64,000 bases of DNA, from the NCBI GenBank assembly GCA_040954595.2, contig CM082590.2:868001-932000 (forward strand), read 5' to 3'. The stretch is from Balanoglossus misakiensis. Its lineage: Eukaryota; Hemichordata. The stretch's first letter is position 1. Every line of letters starts with the position of its first letter. The position numbers and the translations under genes were made by a program. Shown here piece after piece: positions 14,843 to 29,500 of this stretch. Under the pieces are notes generated by a model that ran no database searches, was not told the DNA's origin, and worked only from the letters and a program-made list of their open reading frames with translations.

Positions 14843-17800
14843 CACAACAGAATTTTGTAAAATACGAGGCTTTGTTTGGAAGCAACCATGGAAATTTTAG
14901 AACTATCCGTCGATCTACAGAGTCTAGTGGATAACTTTCTCATGCGCATAGGCTTATCATGTGTTATGCGCATCACAACAGAATTTTGTAAACAAATGAG
15001 GCTGTTTGGAAGCAACCATGGAAATTTTAGAACTATCCGTCGATCTACAGAGTCTAGTGGAAAACTTTCTGATGCGCATTGGCCTATCATGTGTTATGCG
15101 CATCACAACAGAATTTTGTATAATACGAGGCTTTGTTTGGAAGCAACCATGGAAATTTTAGAATTATCCGTCGATCTACAGGGTCTAGTGGGTAACTTTC
15201 TTATGCGCATAGGCCTATCATGTGTTCTGCGCCTCACAACAGAAATCGGTAAATAAACGAGGCTGTTTGGAAGCAACCATGGAAATTTTAGAACTATTCG
15301 TCGATCTACAGAGTCTAGTGGAAAACTTTCTTATGCGCATTAGCCTATCATGTGTTATGCGCATCACAACAGAATTTTGTAAACAAACGAGGCTTTGTTT
15401 GGAAGCAACCATGGAAATTTTAGAACTATCCGTCGATCTACAGAGTCTAGTGGAAAACTTTCTGAAGCGCATTGGCCTATCATGTGTTTCGCGCATCACA
15501 ACAGAATTTTGTAAAATACGAGGCTTTGTTTGGAAGCAACCATGGAAATTTTAGAACTATCCGTCGATCTACAGAGTCTAGTGGATAACTTTCTTATGCG
15601 CATAGGCTTATCATGTGTTATGCGCATCACAACAGAATTTTGTAAACAAATGAGGCTGTTTGGAAGCAACCATGAAAATTTTACAACCATCCGTCGATCT
15701 ACAGAGTCTAGTGGAAAACTTTCTTATGCGCATTGGCCCATCATGTGTTATGCGCATCACAACAGAATTTTGTAAACAAACGAGGCTTTGTTTGGAAGCA
15801 ACCATGGGAATTTTAGAACTATCCGTCGATCTACAGAGTCTAGTGGAAAATTTCTTATGCGCATTAGCCTATCATTTGTTATGCGCATCACAACAGAATT
15901 TTGTAAAATACGAGGCTTTGTTTGGAAGCAACCATGGAAATTTTAGAACTATCCGTCGATCTACAGAGTCTAGTGGATAACTTTCTCATGCGCATAGGCT
16001 TATCATGTGTTATGCGCATCACAACAGAATTTTGTAAACAAATGAGGCTGTTTGGAAGCAACCATGGAAATTTTAGAACTATCCATCAATCTACAGAGTC
16101 TAGTGGAAAACTTTCTGATGCGCATTGGCCTATCATGTGTTATGCGCATCACAACAGAATTTTGTATAATACGAGGCTTTGTTTGGAAGCAACCATGGAA
16201 ATTTTAGAATTATCCGTCGATCTACAGGGTCTAGTGGGTAACTTTCTTATGCGCATTAGCCTATCATGTGTTCTGCGCCTCACAACAGAAATCGGTAAAT
16301 AAACGAGGCTGTTTGGAAGCAACCATGGAAATTTTAGAACTATTCGTCGATCTACAGAGTCTAGTGGAAAACTTTCTTATGCGCATTAGCCTATCATGTG
16401 TTATGCTCATCACAACAGAATTTTGTAAACAAACGAGGCTTTGTTTGGAAGCAACCATGGAAATTTTAGAACTATCCGTCGATCTACAGAGTCTAGTGGA
16501 AAACTTTCTGAAGCGCATTGGCCTATCATGTGTTATGCGCATCACAACAGAATTTTGTAAAATACGAGGCTTTGTTTGGAAGCAACCATGGAAATTTTAG
16601 AACTATCCGTCGATCTACAGAGTCTAGTGGATAACTTTCTTATGCGCATAGGCTTATCATGTGTTATGCGCATCACAACAGAATTTTGTAAACAAATGAG
16701 GCTGTTTGGAAGCAACCATGTAAATTTTAGAACTATCCGTCGATCTACAGAGTCTAGTGGAAAACTTTCTGATGCGCATTGGCCTATCATGTGTTATGCG
16801 CATCACAACAGAATTTTGTATAATACGAGGCTTTGTTTGGAAGCAACCATGGACATTTTAGAACTATTCGTCGATCTACAGAGTCTAGTGGAAAACTTTC
16901 TTGTGCGCATTCGCCTATCATGTGTTATGCGCCTCACAACAGAAATCGGTAAATAAACGAGGCTGTTTGGAAGCAACCATGGAAATTTTAGAACTATTCG
17001 TCGATCTACAGAGTGTAGTGGAAAACTTTCTTGTGCGCATTCGCCTATCATGTGTTATGCGCCTCACAACAGAAATCGGTAAATAAACGAGGCTGTTTGG
17101 AAGCAACCCTGGAAATTTTAGAACTATCCGTCGATCTACAGAGTCTAGTGGATAACTTTCTAATGCGCATAGGCCTATCAGGTGTTATGCGCATCACAGC
17201 AGAATTTTGTAAACAAACGAGGCTGTTTTTAAGCAACCATGGAAATTTTAGAACTATCCGTCGATCCACAGAGTCTAGTGGAAAACTTTCTGATGCGCAT
17301 AGGCCTATCATGTGTTCTGCGTCTCACAACAGTATTCGGTAAACAAACGAGGCTGTTTGGAAGCAACCATGGAAATTTTAGAACTATCCGTCGATCTATA
17401 GAGTCTAGTGGATAACTTTCTTATGCGCATAGGCCTATCATGTGTTATGCGCATCACAACAGAATTTTGTAAACAAATGAGGCTGTTTGGAAGCAACCAT
17501 GGAAATTTTAGAACTATCCGTCGATCTACAGAGTCTAGTGGAAAACTTTCTCATGCGCATTTGCCTATCGTGTGTTATGCGCATCACAACAGAATTTTGT
17601 AAAAAAAACGACGCTGTTTGGAAGCAACCATGGAAATTTTAGAACTATCCGTCGATCTACAGAGTCTAGTGGAAAACTTTCTGATGCGCATAGGCCTATC
17701 ATGTGTTCTGCGTCTCACAACAGTATTCGGTAAACAAACGAGGCTGTTTGGAAGCAACCATGGAAATTTTAGAACTATCCGTCGATCTACAGGGTCTAGT

Positions 17801-20800
17801 GGAAAACTTTCTTATGCGCATAGGCCTATCATGTGTTCTGCGCCTCACAACAGAAATCGGTAAATAAACGAGGCTGTTTGGAGCAACCATGGAAATTTTA
17901 GAACTATCCGTCGATCTACAGAGTCTAGTGGAAAACTTTCTTATGCGCATTGGCCTATCATGTGTTATGCGCATCACAACAGAATTTTGTAAAATACGAG
18001 GCTTTGTTTGGAAGCAACCATGGAAATTTTAGAACTATCCGTCGATCTACAGAGTCTAGTGGATAACTTTCTCATGCGCATAGGCTTATCATGTGTTATG
18101 CGCATCACAACAGAATTTTGTAAACAAATGAGGCTGTTTGGAAGCAACCATGGAAATTTTAGAACTATCCGTCGATCTACAGAGTCTAGTGGAAAACTTT
18201 CTGATGCGCATTGGCCTATCATGTGTTATGCGCATCACAACAGAATTTTGTATAATACGAGGCTTTGTTTGGAAGCAACCATGGAAATTTTAGAATTATC
18301 CGTCGATCTACAGGGTCTAGTGGGTAACTTTCTTATGCGCATAGGCCTATCATGTGTTCTGCGCCTCACAACAGAAATCGGTAAATAAACGAGGCTGTTT
18401 GGAAGCAACCATGGAAATTTTAGAACTATTCGTCGATCTACAGAGTCTAGTGGAAAACTTTCTTATGCGCATTAGCCTATCATGTGTTATGCGCATCACA
18501 ACAGAATTTTGTAAACAAACGAGGCTTTGTTTGGAAGCAACCATGGAAATTTTAGAACTATCCGTCGATCTACAGAGTCTAGTGGAAAACTTTCTGAAGC
18601 GCATTGGCCTATCATGTGTTTCGCGCATCACAACAGAATTTTGTAAAATACGAGGCTTTGTTTGGAAGCAACCATGGAAATTTTAGAACTATCCGTCGAT
18701 CTACAGAGTCTAGTGGATAACTTTCTTATGCGCATAGGCTTATCATGTGTTATGCGCATCACAACAGAATTTTGTAAACAAATGAGGCTGTTTGGAAGCA
18801 ACCATGAAAATTTTACAACCATCCGTCGATCTACAGAGTCTAGTGGAAAACTTTCTTATGCGCATTGGCCCATCATGTGTTATGCGCATCACAACAGAAT
18901 TTTGTAAACAAACGAGGCTTTGTTTGGAAGCAACCATGGGAATTTTAGAACTATCCGTCGATCTACAGAGTCTAGTGGAAAATTTCTTATGCGCATTAGC
19001 CTATCATTTGTTATGCGCATCACAACAGAATTTTGTAAAATACGAGGCTTTGTTTGGAAGCAACCATGGAAATTTTAGAACTATCCGTCGATCTACAGAG
19101 TCTAGTGGATAACTTTCTCATGCGCATAGGCTTATCATGTGTTATGCGCATCACAACAGAATTTTGTAAACAAATGAGGCTGTTTGGAAGCAACCATGGA
19201 AATTTTAGAACTATCCGTCGATCTACAGAGTCTAGTGGAAAACTTTCTGATGCGCATTGGCCTATCATGTGTTATGCGCATCACAACAGAATTTTGTATA
19301 ATACGAGGCTTTGTTTGGAAGCAACCATGGAAATTTTAGAATTATCCGTCGATCTACAGGGTCTAGTGGGTAACTTTCTTATGCGCATTAGCCTATCATG
19401 TGTTCTGCGCCTCACAACAGAAATCGGTAAATAAACGAGGCTGTTTGGAAGCAACCATGGAAATTTTAGAACTATTCGTCGATCTACAGAGTCTAGTGGA
19501 AAACTTTCTTATGCGCATTAGCCTATCATGTGTTATGCTCATCACAACAGAATTTTGTAAACAAACGAGGCTTTGTTTGGAAGCAACCATGGAAATTTTA
19601 GAACTATCCGTCGATCTACAGAGTCTAGTGGAAAACTTTCTGAAGCGCATTGGCCTATCATGTGTTATGCGCATCACAACAGAATTTTGTAAAATACGAG
19701 GCTTTGTTTGGAAGCAACCATGGAAATTTTAGAACTATCCGTCGATCTACAGAGTCTAGTGGATAACTTTCTTATGCGCATAGGCTTATCATGTGTTATG
19801 CGCATCACAACAGAATTTTGTAAACAAATGAGGCTGTTTGGAAGCAACCATGTAAATTTTAGAACTATCCGTCGATCTACAGAGTCTAGTGGAAAACTTT
19901 CTGATGCGCATTGGCCTATCATGTGTTATGCGCATCACAACAGAATTTTGTATAATACGAGGCTTTGTTTGGAAGCAACCATGGACATTTTAGAACTATT
20001 CGTCGATCTACAGAGTCTAGTGGAAAACTTTCTTGTGCGCATTCGCCTATCATGTGTTATGCGCCTCACAACAGAAATCGGTAAATAAACGAGGCTGTTT
20101 GGAAGCAACCATGGAAATTTTAGAACTATTCGTCGATCTACAGAGTCTAGTGGAAAACTTTCTTGTGCGCATTCGCCTATCATGTGTTATGCGCCTCACA
20201 ACAGAAATCGGTAAATAAACGAGGCTGTTTGGAAGCAACCCTGGAAATTTTAGAACTATCCGTCGATCTACAGAGTCTAGTGGATAACTTTCTAATGCGC
20301 ATAGGCCTATCAGGTGTTATGCGCATCACAGCAGAATTTTGTAAACAAACGAGGCTGTTTTTAAGCAACCATGGAAATTTTAGAACTATCCGTCGATCCA
20401 CAGAGTCTAGTGGAAAACTTTCTGATGCGCATAGGCCTATCATGTGTTCTGCGTCTCACAACAGTATTCGGTAAACAAACGAGGCTGTTTGGAAGCAACC
20501 ATGGAAATTTTAGAACTATCCGTCGATCTATAGAGTCTAGTGGATAACTTTCTTATGCGCATAGGCCTATCATGTGTTATGCGCATCACAACAGAATTTT
20601 GTAAACAAATGAGGCTGTTTGGAAGCAACCATGGAAATTTTAGAACTATCCGTCGATCTACAGAGTCTAGTGGAAAACTTTCTCATGCGCATTTGCCTAT
20701 CGTGTGTTATGCGCATCACAACAGAATTTTGTAAAAAAAACGACGCTGTTTGGAAGCAACCATGGAAATTTTAGAACTATCCGTCGATCTACAGAGTCTA

Positions 20801-21120
20801 GTGGAAAACTTTCTGATGCGCATAGGCCTATCATGTGTTCTGCGTCTCACAACAGTATTCGGTAAACAAACGAGGCTGTTTGGAAGCAACCATGGAAATT
20901 TTAGAACTATCCGTCGATCTACAGGGTCTAGTGGAAAACTTTCTTATGCGCATAGGCCTATCATGTGTTCTGCGCCTCACAACAGAAATCGGTAAATAAA
21001 CGAGGCTGTTTGGAGCAACCATGGAAATTTTAGAACTATCCGTCGATCTACAGAGTCTAGTGGAAAACTTTCTTATGCGCATTGGCCTATCATGTGTTAT
21101 GCGCATCACAACAGAATTTT
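14843..21120 (+). repeat. Higher-order repeat, 3132 bp (24 monomers), two tandem copies
   Basis: About 14843-17974 and 17975-21120 align at a constant offset of 3132. Diagnostic shared oddities are TGTTTCGCGCATC (15485 and 18617), the ATGAAAATTTTACAACC monomer (15673 and 18805), the TTTTTAAGCAACC monomers (17226 and 20358), AAAAAAAACGACGC (17600 and 20732) and the one-base-short TTTGGAGCAACC (17878 and 21011). A few differences are visible, such as CCATCAATC at 16084 versus CCGTCGATC in the other copy. Similarity ends near 21120, where GTAAACAAACG replaces GTAAAATACG. Confidence 0.85.
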
Positions 21121-22448
21121 GTAAACAAACGAGGCTGTTTTTAAGCAACCATGGACATTTTAGAACTATCCGTCGATCTACAGAGTCTAGTGGAAAACTT
21201 TCTTATGCGCATAGGCCTATCTATGTGTTCTGCCCCTCACAACAGAATTCGGTAAACAAACAAGGCTGTTTGGAAGCAACCATGGAAATTTTAGAACTAT
21301 CCGTCGATCTGCAGAGTCTAGTGGAAAACTTTCTTATGCGCATTGGCCTATCATGTGTTATGCGCATCACAACAGAATTTTGTAAACAAACGAGGCTTTG
21401 TTTGGAAGCAACCATAGAAGTTTTAGAACTATCCGTCGATCTGCAGAGTCTAGTGGAAAACTTTCTTATGCGCATAGGCCTATCATGTGTTATGCGCATC
21501 ACAACAGAATTTTGTAAAAAAACGAGGCTTTGTTTGGAAGCAACCATGGACATTTTAGAACTATCCGTCGATCTACAGAGTCTAGTGGATAACGTTCTTA
21601 TGCGCATTGGCCTATCATGTGTTATGCGCATCACAACAGAATTTTGTAAACAAACGAAGCTGTTTGGAAGCAACCATGGAATTTTTAGAACTATCCGTCG
21701 ATCTACAGAGTCTAGTGGAAAACTTTCTTATGCGCATTGGCCTATCATGTGTTACGCGCAATACAACAGAATTTTGTAAAAAACGAGGCTTTGTTTGGAA
21801 GCAACCATGGACATTTTAGAACTATCCGTCGATCTACAGAGTCTAGTGGATAACGTTCTTATGCGCATAGGCCTATCATGTGTTCTTCGCATCACAACAT
21901 AATTTTGTAAACAAACGAGGCTGTTGGGAAGCAACCATGGAAATTTTAGAACTATCCCTCGATCTACAGAGTCTAGTGGAAAAATTTCTTATGCGCATAG
22001 GCCTATCTATGTGTTCTGCGCCTCACAACAGAATTCGGTAAACAAACGAGGCTGTTTGGAAGCAACCATGGAAATTTTAAAACTATCCGTCGATCTACAG
22101 AGTCTAGTGGAAAACTTTCTTATGCGCATAGGCCTATCTATGTGTTCTGCGCCTCACAACAGAAATCTGTAAATAAACGAGGCTGTTTGGAAGCAACCAT
22201 GGAAATTTTAGAACTATCCGTCGATCTACAGAGTCTAGTGGAAAACTTTCTTATGCGCATAGGCCTATCTATGTGTTCTGCGCCTCACAACAGAATTCGG
22301 TAAACAAACGAGGCTTTGTTTGGAAGCAACCATGGACATTTTAGAACTATCCGTCGATCTACAGAGTCTAGTGGATAACGTTCTTATGCGCATAGGCCTA
22401 TCATGTGTTCTTCGCATCACAATATAATTTTGTAAACAAACGAGGCTG

Positions 22449-25400
22449 TTGGGAAGCAACCATGGAAATTTTAGAACTATCCCTCGATCTACAGAGTCTA
22501 GTGGAAAAATTTCTTATGCGCATAGGCCTATCAATGTGTTCTGCGCCTCACAACAGAATTCGGTAAACAAACGAGGCTGTTTGGAAGCAACCATGGAAAT
22601 TTTAAAAGTATCCGTCGATCTACAGAGTCTAGTGGAAAACTTTCTTATGCGCATAGGCCTATCTATGTGTTCTGCGCCTCACAACAGAATTCGGTAAACA
22701 AACGAGGCTGTTTGGAAGCAACCATGGAAATTTTAAAACTATCCGTCGATCTACAGAGTCTAGTGGAAAACTTTCTTATGCGCATAGGCCTATCTATGTG
22801 TTCTGCGCCTCACAACAGAAATCGGTAAATAAACGACGCTGTTTGGAAGCAACCATGGAAATTTTAGAACTATCCGTCGATCTACAGAGTCTAGTGGAAA
22901 ACTTTCTTATGCGCATTGGCCTATCTATGTGTTCTGCGCCTCACAACAGAATTCGGTAAACAAACGAGGCTGTTTGGAAGCAACCATGGAAATTTTAAAA
23001 CTATCCGTCGATCTACAGGGTCTAGTGGAAACTTTCTTATGCGCATAGGGCTATCATGTGTTATGCGCATCACAACAGAATTTTGTAAACAAACGAAGCT
23101 GTTTGGAAGCAACCATGGAATTTTTAGAACTATCCGTCGATCTACAGAGTCTAGTGGAAAACTTTCTTATGCGCATTGGCCTATCATGTGTTACGCGCAA
23201 TACAACAGAATTTTGTAAAAAACGAGGCTTTGTTTGGAAGCAACCATGGACATTTTAGAACTATCCGTCGATCTACAGAGTCTAGTGGATAACGTTCTTA
23301 TGCGCATAGGCCTATCATGTGTTCTTCGCATCACAACATAATTTTGTAAACAAACGAGGCTGTTGGGAAGCATCCATGGAAATTTTAGAACTATCCCTCG
23401 ATCTACAGAGTCTAGTGGAAAAATTTCTTATGCGCATAGGCCTATCTATGTGTTCTGCGCCTCACAACAGAATTCGGTAAACAAACGAGGCTGTTTGGAA
23501 GCAACCATGGAAATTTTAAAACTATCCGTCGATCTACAGAGTCTAGTGGAAAACTTTCTTATGCGCATAGGCCTATCTATGTGTTCTGCGCCTCACAACA
23601 GAAATCGGTAAATAAACGAGGCTGTTTGGAAGCAACCATGGAAATTTTAGAACTATCCGTCGATCTACAGAGTCTAGTGGAAAACTTTCTGATGCGCATA
23701 GGCCTATCTATGTGTTCTGCGTCTCACACCAGAATTCGGTAAACAAACGAGGCTGTTTGGAAGCAACCATGGAAATTTTAGAACTATCCGTCGATCTACA
23801 GAGTCTAGTGGAAAACTTTCTTATGTGCATAGGCCTATCTATGTGTTCTGCGCCTCACAACAGAATTCGGTAAACAAACGAGGCTGTTTGGAAGCAACCA
23901 TGGAAATTTTAAAACTATCCGTCGATCTACAGAGTCTAGTGGAAAACTTTCTTATGCGCATTGGCCTATCATGTGTTATGCGCATCACAACAGAATTTTG
24001 TAAACAAACGAGGCTGTTTTTAAGCAACCATGGACATTTTAGAACTATCCGTCGATCTACAGAGTCTAGTGGAAAACTTTCTTGTGCGCATAGGCCTATC
24101 TATGTGTTCTGCCCCTCACAACAGAATTCGGTAAACAAACAAGGCTGTTTGGAAGCAACCATGGAAATTTTAGAACTATCCGTCGATCTGCAGAGTCTAG
24201 TGGAAAACTTTCTTATGCGCATTGGCCTATCATGTGTTATGCGCATCACAACAGAATTTTGTAAACAAACGAGGCTTTGTTTGGAAGCAACCATAGAAGT
24301 TTTAGAACTATCCGTCGATCTGCAGAGTCTAGTGGAAAACTTTCTTATGCGCATAGGCCTATCATGTGTTATGCGCATCACAACAGAATTTTGTAAAAAA
24401 ACGAGGCTTTGTTTGGAAGCAACCATGGACATTTTAGAACTATCCGTCGATCTACAGAGTCTAGTGGATAACGTTCTTATGCGCATTGGCCTATCATGTG
24501 TTATGCGCATCACAACAGAATTTTGTAAACAAACGAAGCTGTTTGGAAGCAAGCATGGAATTTTTAGAACTATCCGTCGATCTACAGAGTCTAGTGGAAA
24601 ACTTTCTTATGCGCATTGGCCTATCATGTGTTACGCGCAATACAACAGAATTTTGTAAAAAACGAGGCTTTGTTTGGAAGCAACCATGGACATTTTAGAA
24701 CTATCCGTCGATCTACAGAGTCTAGTGGATAACGTTCTTATGCGCATAGGCCCTTCATGTGTTCTTCGCATCACAACATAATTTTGTAAACAAACGAGGC
24801 TGTTGGGAAGCAACCATGGAAATTTTAGAACTATCCCTCGATCTACAGAGTCTAGTGGAAAAATTTCTTATGCGCATAGGCCTATCTATGTGTTCTGCGC
24901 CTCACAACAGAATTCGGTAAACAAACGAGGCTGTTTGGAAGTAACCATGGAAATTTTAAAAGTATCCGTCGATCTACAGAGTCTAGTGGAAAACTTTCTT
25001 ATGCGCATAGGCCTATCTATGTGTTCTGCGCCTCACAACAGAATTCGGTAAACAAACGAGGCTGTTTGGAAGCAACCATGGAAATTTTAAAACTATCCGT
25101 CGATCTACAGAGTCTAGTGGAAAACTTTCTTATGCGCATAGGCCTATCTATGTGTTCTGCGCCTCACAACAGAAATCGGTAAATAAACGAGGCTGTTTGG
25201 AAGCAACCATGGAAATTTTAGAACTATCCGTCGATCTACAGAGTCTAGTGGAAAACTTTCTTATGCGCATTGGCCTATCTATGTGTTCTGCGCCTCACAA
25301 CAGAATTCGGTAAACAAACGAGGCTGTTTGGAAGCAACCATGGAAATTTTAAAACTATCCGTCGATCTACAGGGTCTAGTGGAAACTTTCTTATGCGCAT

Positions 25401-28400
25401 AGGGCTATCATGTGTTATGCGCATCACAACAGAATTTTGTAAACAAACGAAGCTGTTTGGAAGCAACCATGGAATTTTTAGAACTATCCGTCGATCTACA
25501 GAGTCTAGTGGAAAACTTTCTTATTCGCATTGGCCTATCATGTGTTACGCGCAATACAACAGAATTTTGTAAAAAACGAGGCTTTGTTTGGAAGCAACCA
25601 TGGACATTTTAGAACTATCCGTCGATCTACAGAGTCTAGTGGATAACGTTCTTATGCGCATAGGCCTATCATGTGTTCTTCGCATCACAACATAATTTTG
25701 TAAACAAACGAGGCTGTTGGGAAGCAACCATGGAAATTTTAGAACTATCCCTCGATCTACAGAGTCTAGTGGAAAAATTTCTTATGCGCATAGGCCTATC
25801 TATGTGTTCTGCGCCTCACAACAGAATTCGGTAAACAAACGAGGCTGTTTGGAAGCAACCATGGAAATTTTAAAACTATCCGTCGATCTACAGAGTCTAG
25901 TGGAAAACTTTCTTATGCGCATAGGCCTATCTATGTGTTCTGCGCCTCACAACAGAAATCGGTAAATAAACGAGGCTGTTTGGAAGCAACCATGGAAATT
26001 TTAGAACTATCCGTCGATCTACAGAGTCTAGTGGAAAACTTTCTGATGCGCATAGGCCTATCTATGTGTTCTGCGTCTCACACCAGAATTCGGTAAACAA
26101 ACGAGGCTGTTTGGAAGCAACCATGGAAATTTTAGAACTATCCGTCGATCTACAGAGTCTAGTGGAAAACTTTCTTATGCGCATAGGCCTATCTATGTGT
26201 TCTGCGCCTCACAACAGAATTCGGTAAACAAACGAGGCTGTTTGGAAGCAACCATGGAAATTTTAAAACTATCCGTCGATCTACAGAGTCTAGTGGAAAA
26301 CTTTCTTATGCGCATAGGCCTATCTATGTGTTCTGCGCCTCACAACAGAAATCGGTAAATAAACGAGGCTGTTTGGAAGCAACCATGGAAATTTTAGAAC
26401 TATCCGTCGATCTACATAGTCTAGTGGAAAACTTTCTTATGCGCATAGGCCTATCTATGTGTTCTGCGCCTCACAACAGAATTCGGTAAACAAACGAGGC
26501 TGTTTGGAAGCAACCATGGAAATTTTAGAACTATCCGTCGATCTACAGAGTCTAGTGGAAAACTTTCTTATGCGCATAGGCCTATCTATGTGTTCTGCGC
26601 CTCACAACAGAAATCGGTAAATAAACGAGGCTGTTTGGAAGCAACCATGGAAATTTTAGAACTATCCGTCGATCTACAGAGTCTAGTGGAAAACTTTCTT
26701 ATGCGCATAGGCCTATCTATGTGTTCTGCGCCTCACAACAGAATTCGGTAAACAAACGAGGCTGTTTGGAAGCAACCATGGAAATTTTAGAACTATCCGT
26801 CGATCTACAGAGTCTAGTGGATAACGTTCTAATGCGCATAGGCCTATCATGTGTTCTTCGCATCACAACAGAATTTTGTAAACAAACGAGGCTGTTGGGA
26901 AGCAACCATGGAAATTTTAGAACTATCCCTCGATCTACAGAGTCTAGTGGAAAAATTTCTTATGCGCATAGGCCTATCTATGTGTTCTGCGCCTCACAAA
27001 AGAATTCGGTAAACAAACGAGGCTGTTTGGAAGCAACCATGGAAATTTTAGAACTATCCGTCGATCTACAGAGTCTAGTGGAAAACTTTCTTATGCGCAT
27101 AGGCCTATCTATGTGTTCTGCGCCTCACAACAGAATTCGGTAAACAAACGAGGCTGTTTGGAAGCAACCATGGAAATTTTAGAACTATCCGTCGATCTAC
27201 AGAGTCTAGTGGATAACGTTCTAATGCGCATAGGCCTATCATGTGTTCTTCGCATCACAACAGAATTTTGTAAACAAACGAGGCTGTTGGGAAGCAACCA
27301 TGGAAATTTTAGAACTATCCCTCGATCTACAGAGTCTAGTGGAAAAATTTCTTATGCGCATAGGCCTATCTATGTGTTCTGCGCCTCACAAAAGAATTCG
27401 GTAAACAAACGAGGCTGTTTGGAAGCAACCATGGAAATTTTAAAACTATCCGTCGATCTACAGAGTCTAGTGGAAAACTTTCTTATGCGCATAGGCCTAT
27501 CTATGTGTTCTGCGCCTCACAACAGAAATCGGTAAATAAACGAGGCTGTTTGGAAGCAACCATGGAAATTTTAGAACTATCCGTCGATCTACAGAGTCTA
27601 GTGGAAAACTTTCTTATGCGCATTGGCCTATCTATGTGTTCTGCGCCTCACAACAGAATTCGGTAAACAAACGAGGCTGTTTGGAAGCAACCATGGAAAT
27701 TTTAAAACTATCCGTCGATCTACAGGGTCTAGTGGAAACTTTCTTATGCGCATAGGGCTATCATGTGTTATGCGCATCACAACAGAATTTTGTAAACAAA
27801 CGAAGCTGTTTGGAAGCAACCATGGAATTTTTAGAACTATCCGTCGATCTACAGAGTCTAGTGGAAAACTTTCTTATGCGCATTGGCCTATCATGTGTTA
27901 CGCGCAATACAACAGAATTTTGTAAAAAACGAGGCTTTGTTTGGAAGCAACCATGGACATTTTAGAACTATCCGTCGATCTACAGAGTCTAGTGGATAAC
28001 GTTCTTATGCGCATAGGCCTATCATGTGTTCTTCGCATCACAACATAATTTTGTAAACAAACGAGGCTGTTGGGAAGCAACCATGGAAATTTTAGAACTA
28101 TCCCTCGATCTACAGAGTCTAGTGGAAAAATTTCTTATGCGCATAGGCCTATCTATGTGTTCTGCGCCTCACAACAGAATTCGGTAAACAAACGAGGCTG
28201 TTTGGAAGCAACCATGGAAATTTTAAAACTATCCGTCGATCTACAGAGTGTAGTGGAAAACTTTCTTATGCGCATAGGCCTATCTATGTGTTCTGCGCCT
28301 CACAACAGAAATCGGTAAATAAACGAGGCTGTTTGGAAGCAACCATGGAAATTTTAGAACTATCCGTCGATCTACAGAGTCTAGTGGAAAACTTTCTGAT

Positions 28401-29500
28401 GCGCATAGGCCTATCTATGTGTTCTGCGTCTCACACCAGAATTCGGTAAACAAACGAGGCTGTTTGGAAGCAACCATGGAAATTTTAGAACTATCCGTCG
28501 ATCTACAGAGTCTAGTGGAAAACTTTTTAATGCGCATAGGCCTATCTATGTGTTCTGCGCCTCACAACAGAATTCGGTAAACAAACGAGGCTGTTTGGAA
28601 GCAACCATGGAAATTTTAAAACTATCCGTCGATCTACAGAGTCTAGTGGAAAACTTTCTTATGCGCATAGGCCTATCTATGTGTTCTGCGCCTCACAACA
28701 GAAATCGGTAAATAAACGAGGCTGTTTGGAAGCAACCATGGAAATTTTAGAACTATCCGTCGATCTACATAGTCTAGTGGAAAACTTTCTTATGCGCATA
28801 GGCCTATCTATGTGTTCTGCGCCTCACAACAGAATTCGGTAAACAAACGAGGCTGTTTGGAAGCAACCATGGAAATTTTAGAACTATCCGTCGATCTACA
28901 GAGTCTAGTGGAAAACTTTCTTATGCGCATAGGCCTATCTATGTGTTCTGCGCCTCACAACAGAAATCGGTAAATAAACGAGGCTGTTTGGAAGCAACCA
29001 TGGAAATTTTAGAACTATCCGTCGATCTACAGAGTCTAGTGGAAAACTTTCTTATGCGCATAGGCCTATCTATGTGTTCTGCGCCTCACAACAGAATTCG
29101 GTAAACAAACGAGGCTGTTTGGAAGCAACCATGGAAATTTTAGAACTATCCGTCGATCTACAGAGTCTAGTGGATAACGTTCTAATGCGCATAGGCCTAT
29201 CATGTGTTCTTCGCATCACAACAGAATTTTGTAAACAAACGAGGCTGTTGGGAAGCAACCATGGAAATTTTAGAACTATCCCTCGATCTACAGAGTCTAG
29301 TGGAAAAATTTCTTATGCGCATAGGCCTATCTATGTGTTCTGCGCCTCACAACAGAATTCGGTAAACAAACGAGGCTGTTTGGAAGCAACCATGGAAATT
29401 TTAAAACTATCCGTCGATCTACAGAGTCTAGTGGAAAACTTTCTTATGCGCATAGGCCTATCTATGTGTTCTGCGCCTCACAACAGAATTCGGTAAACAA
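22449..29500 (+). repeat. Higher-order repeat near 2354 bp (18 monomers), partial copies
   Basis: About 22449-23900 matches about 24803-26250 at offset 2354, and about 25270-27100 matches about 27623-29450 at offset 2353. Landmarks are the CATAGGGCTATC monomer (23046, 25400 and 27753), the CATGGAATTTTTAG monomer, TGTTACGCGCAATAC and the CACACCAGAATTC monomer (23726, 26080 and 28433). An overlapping block, 21221-21950, is repeated at 24100-24830 (offset 2879), so this is a mosaic and not a clean array of equal units. Confidence 0.75.
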
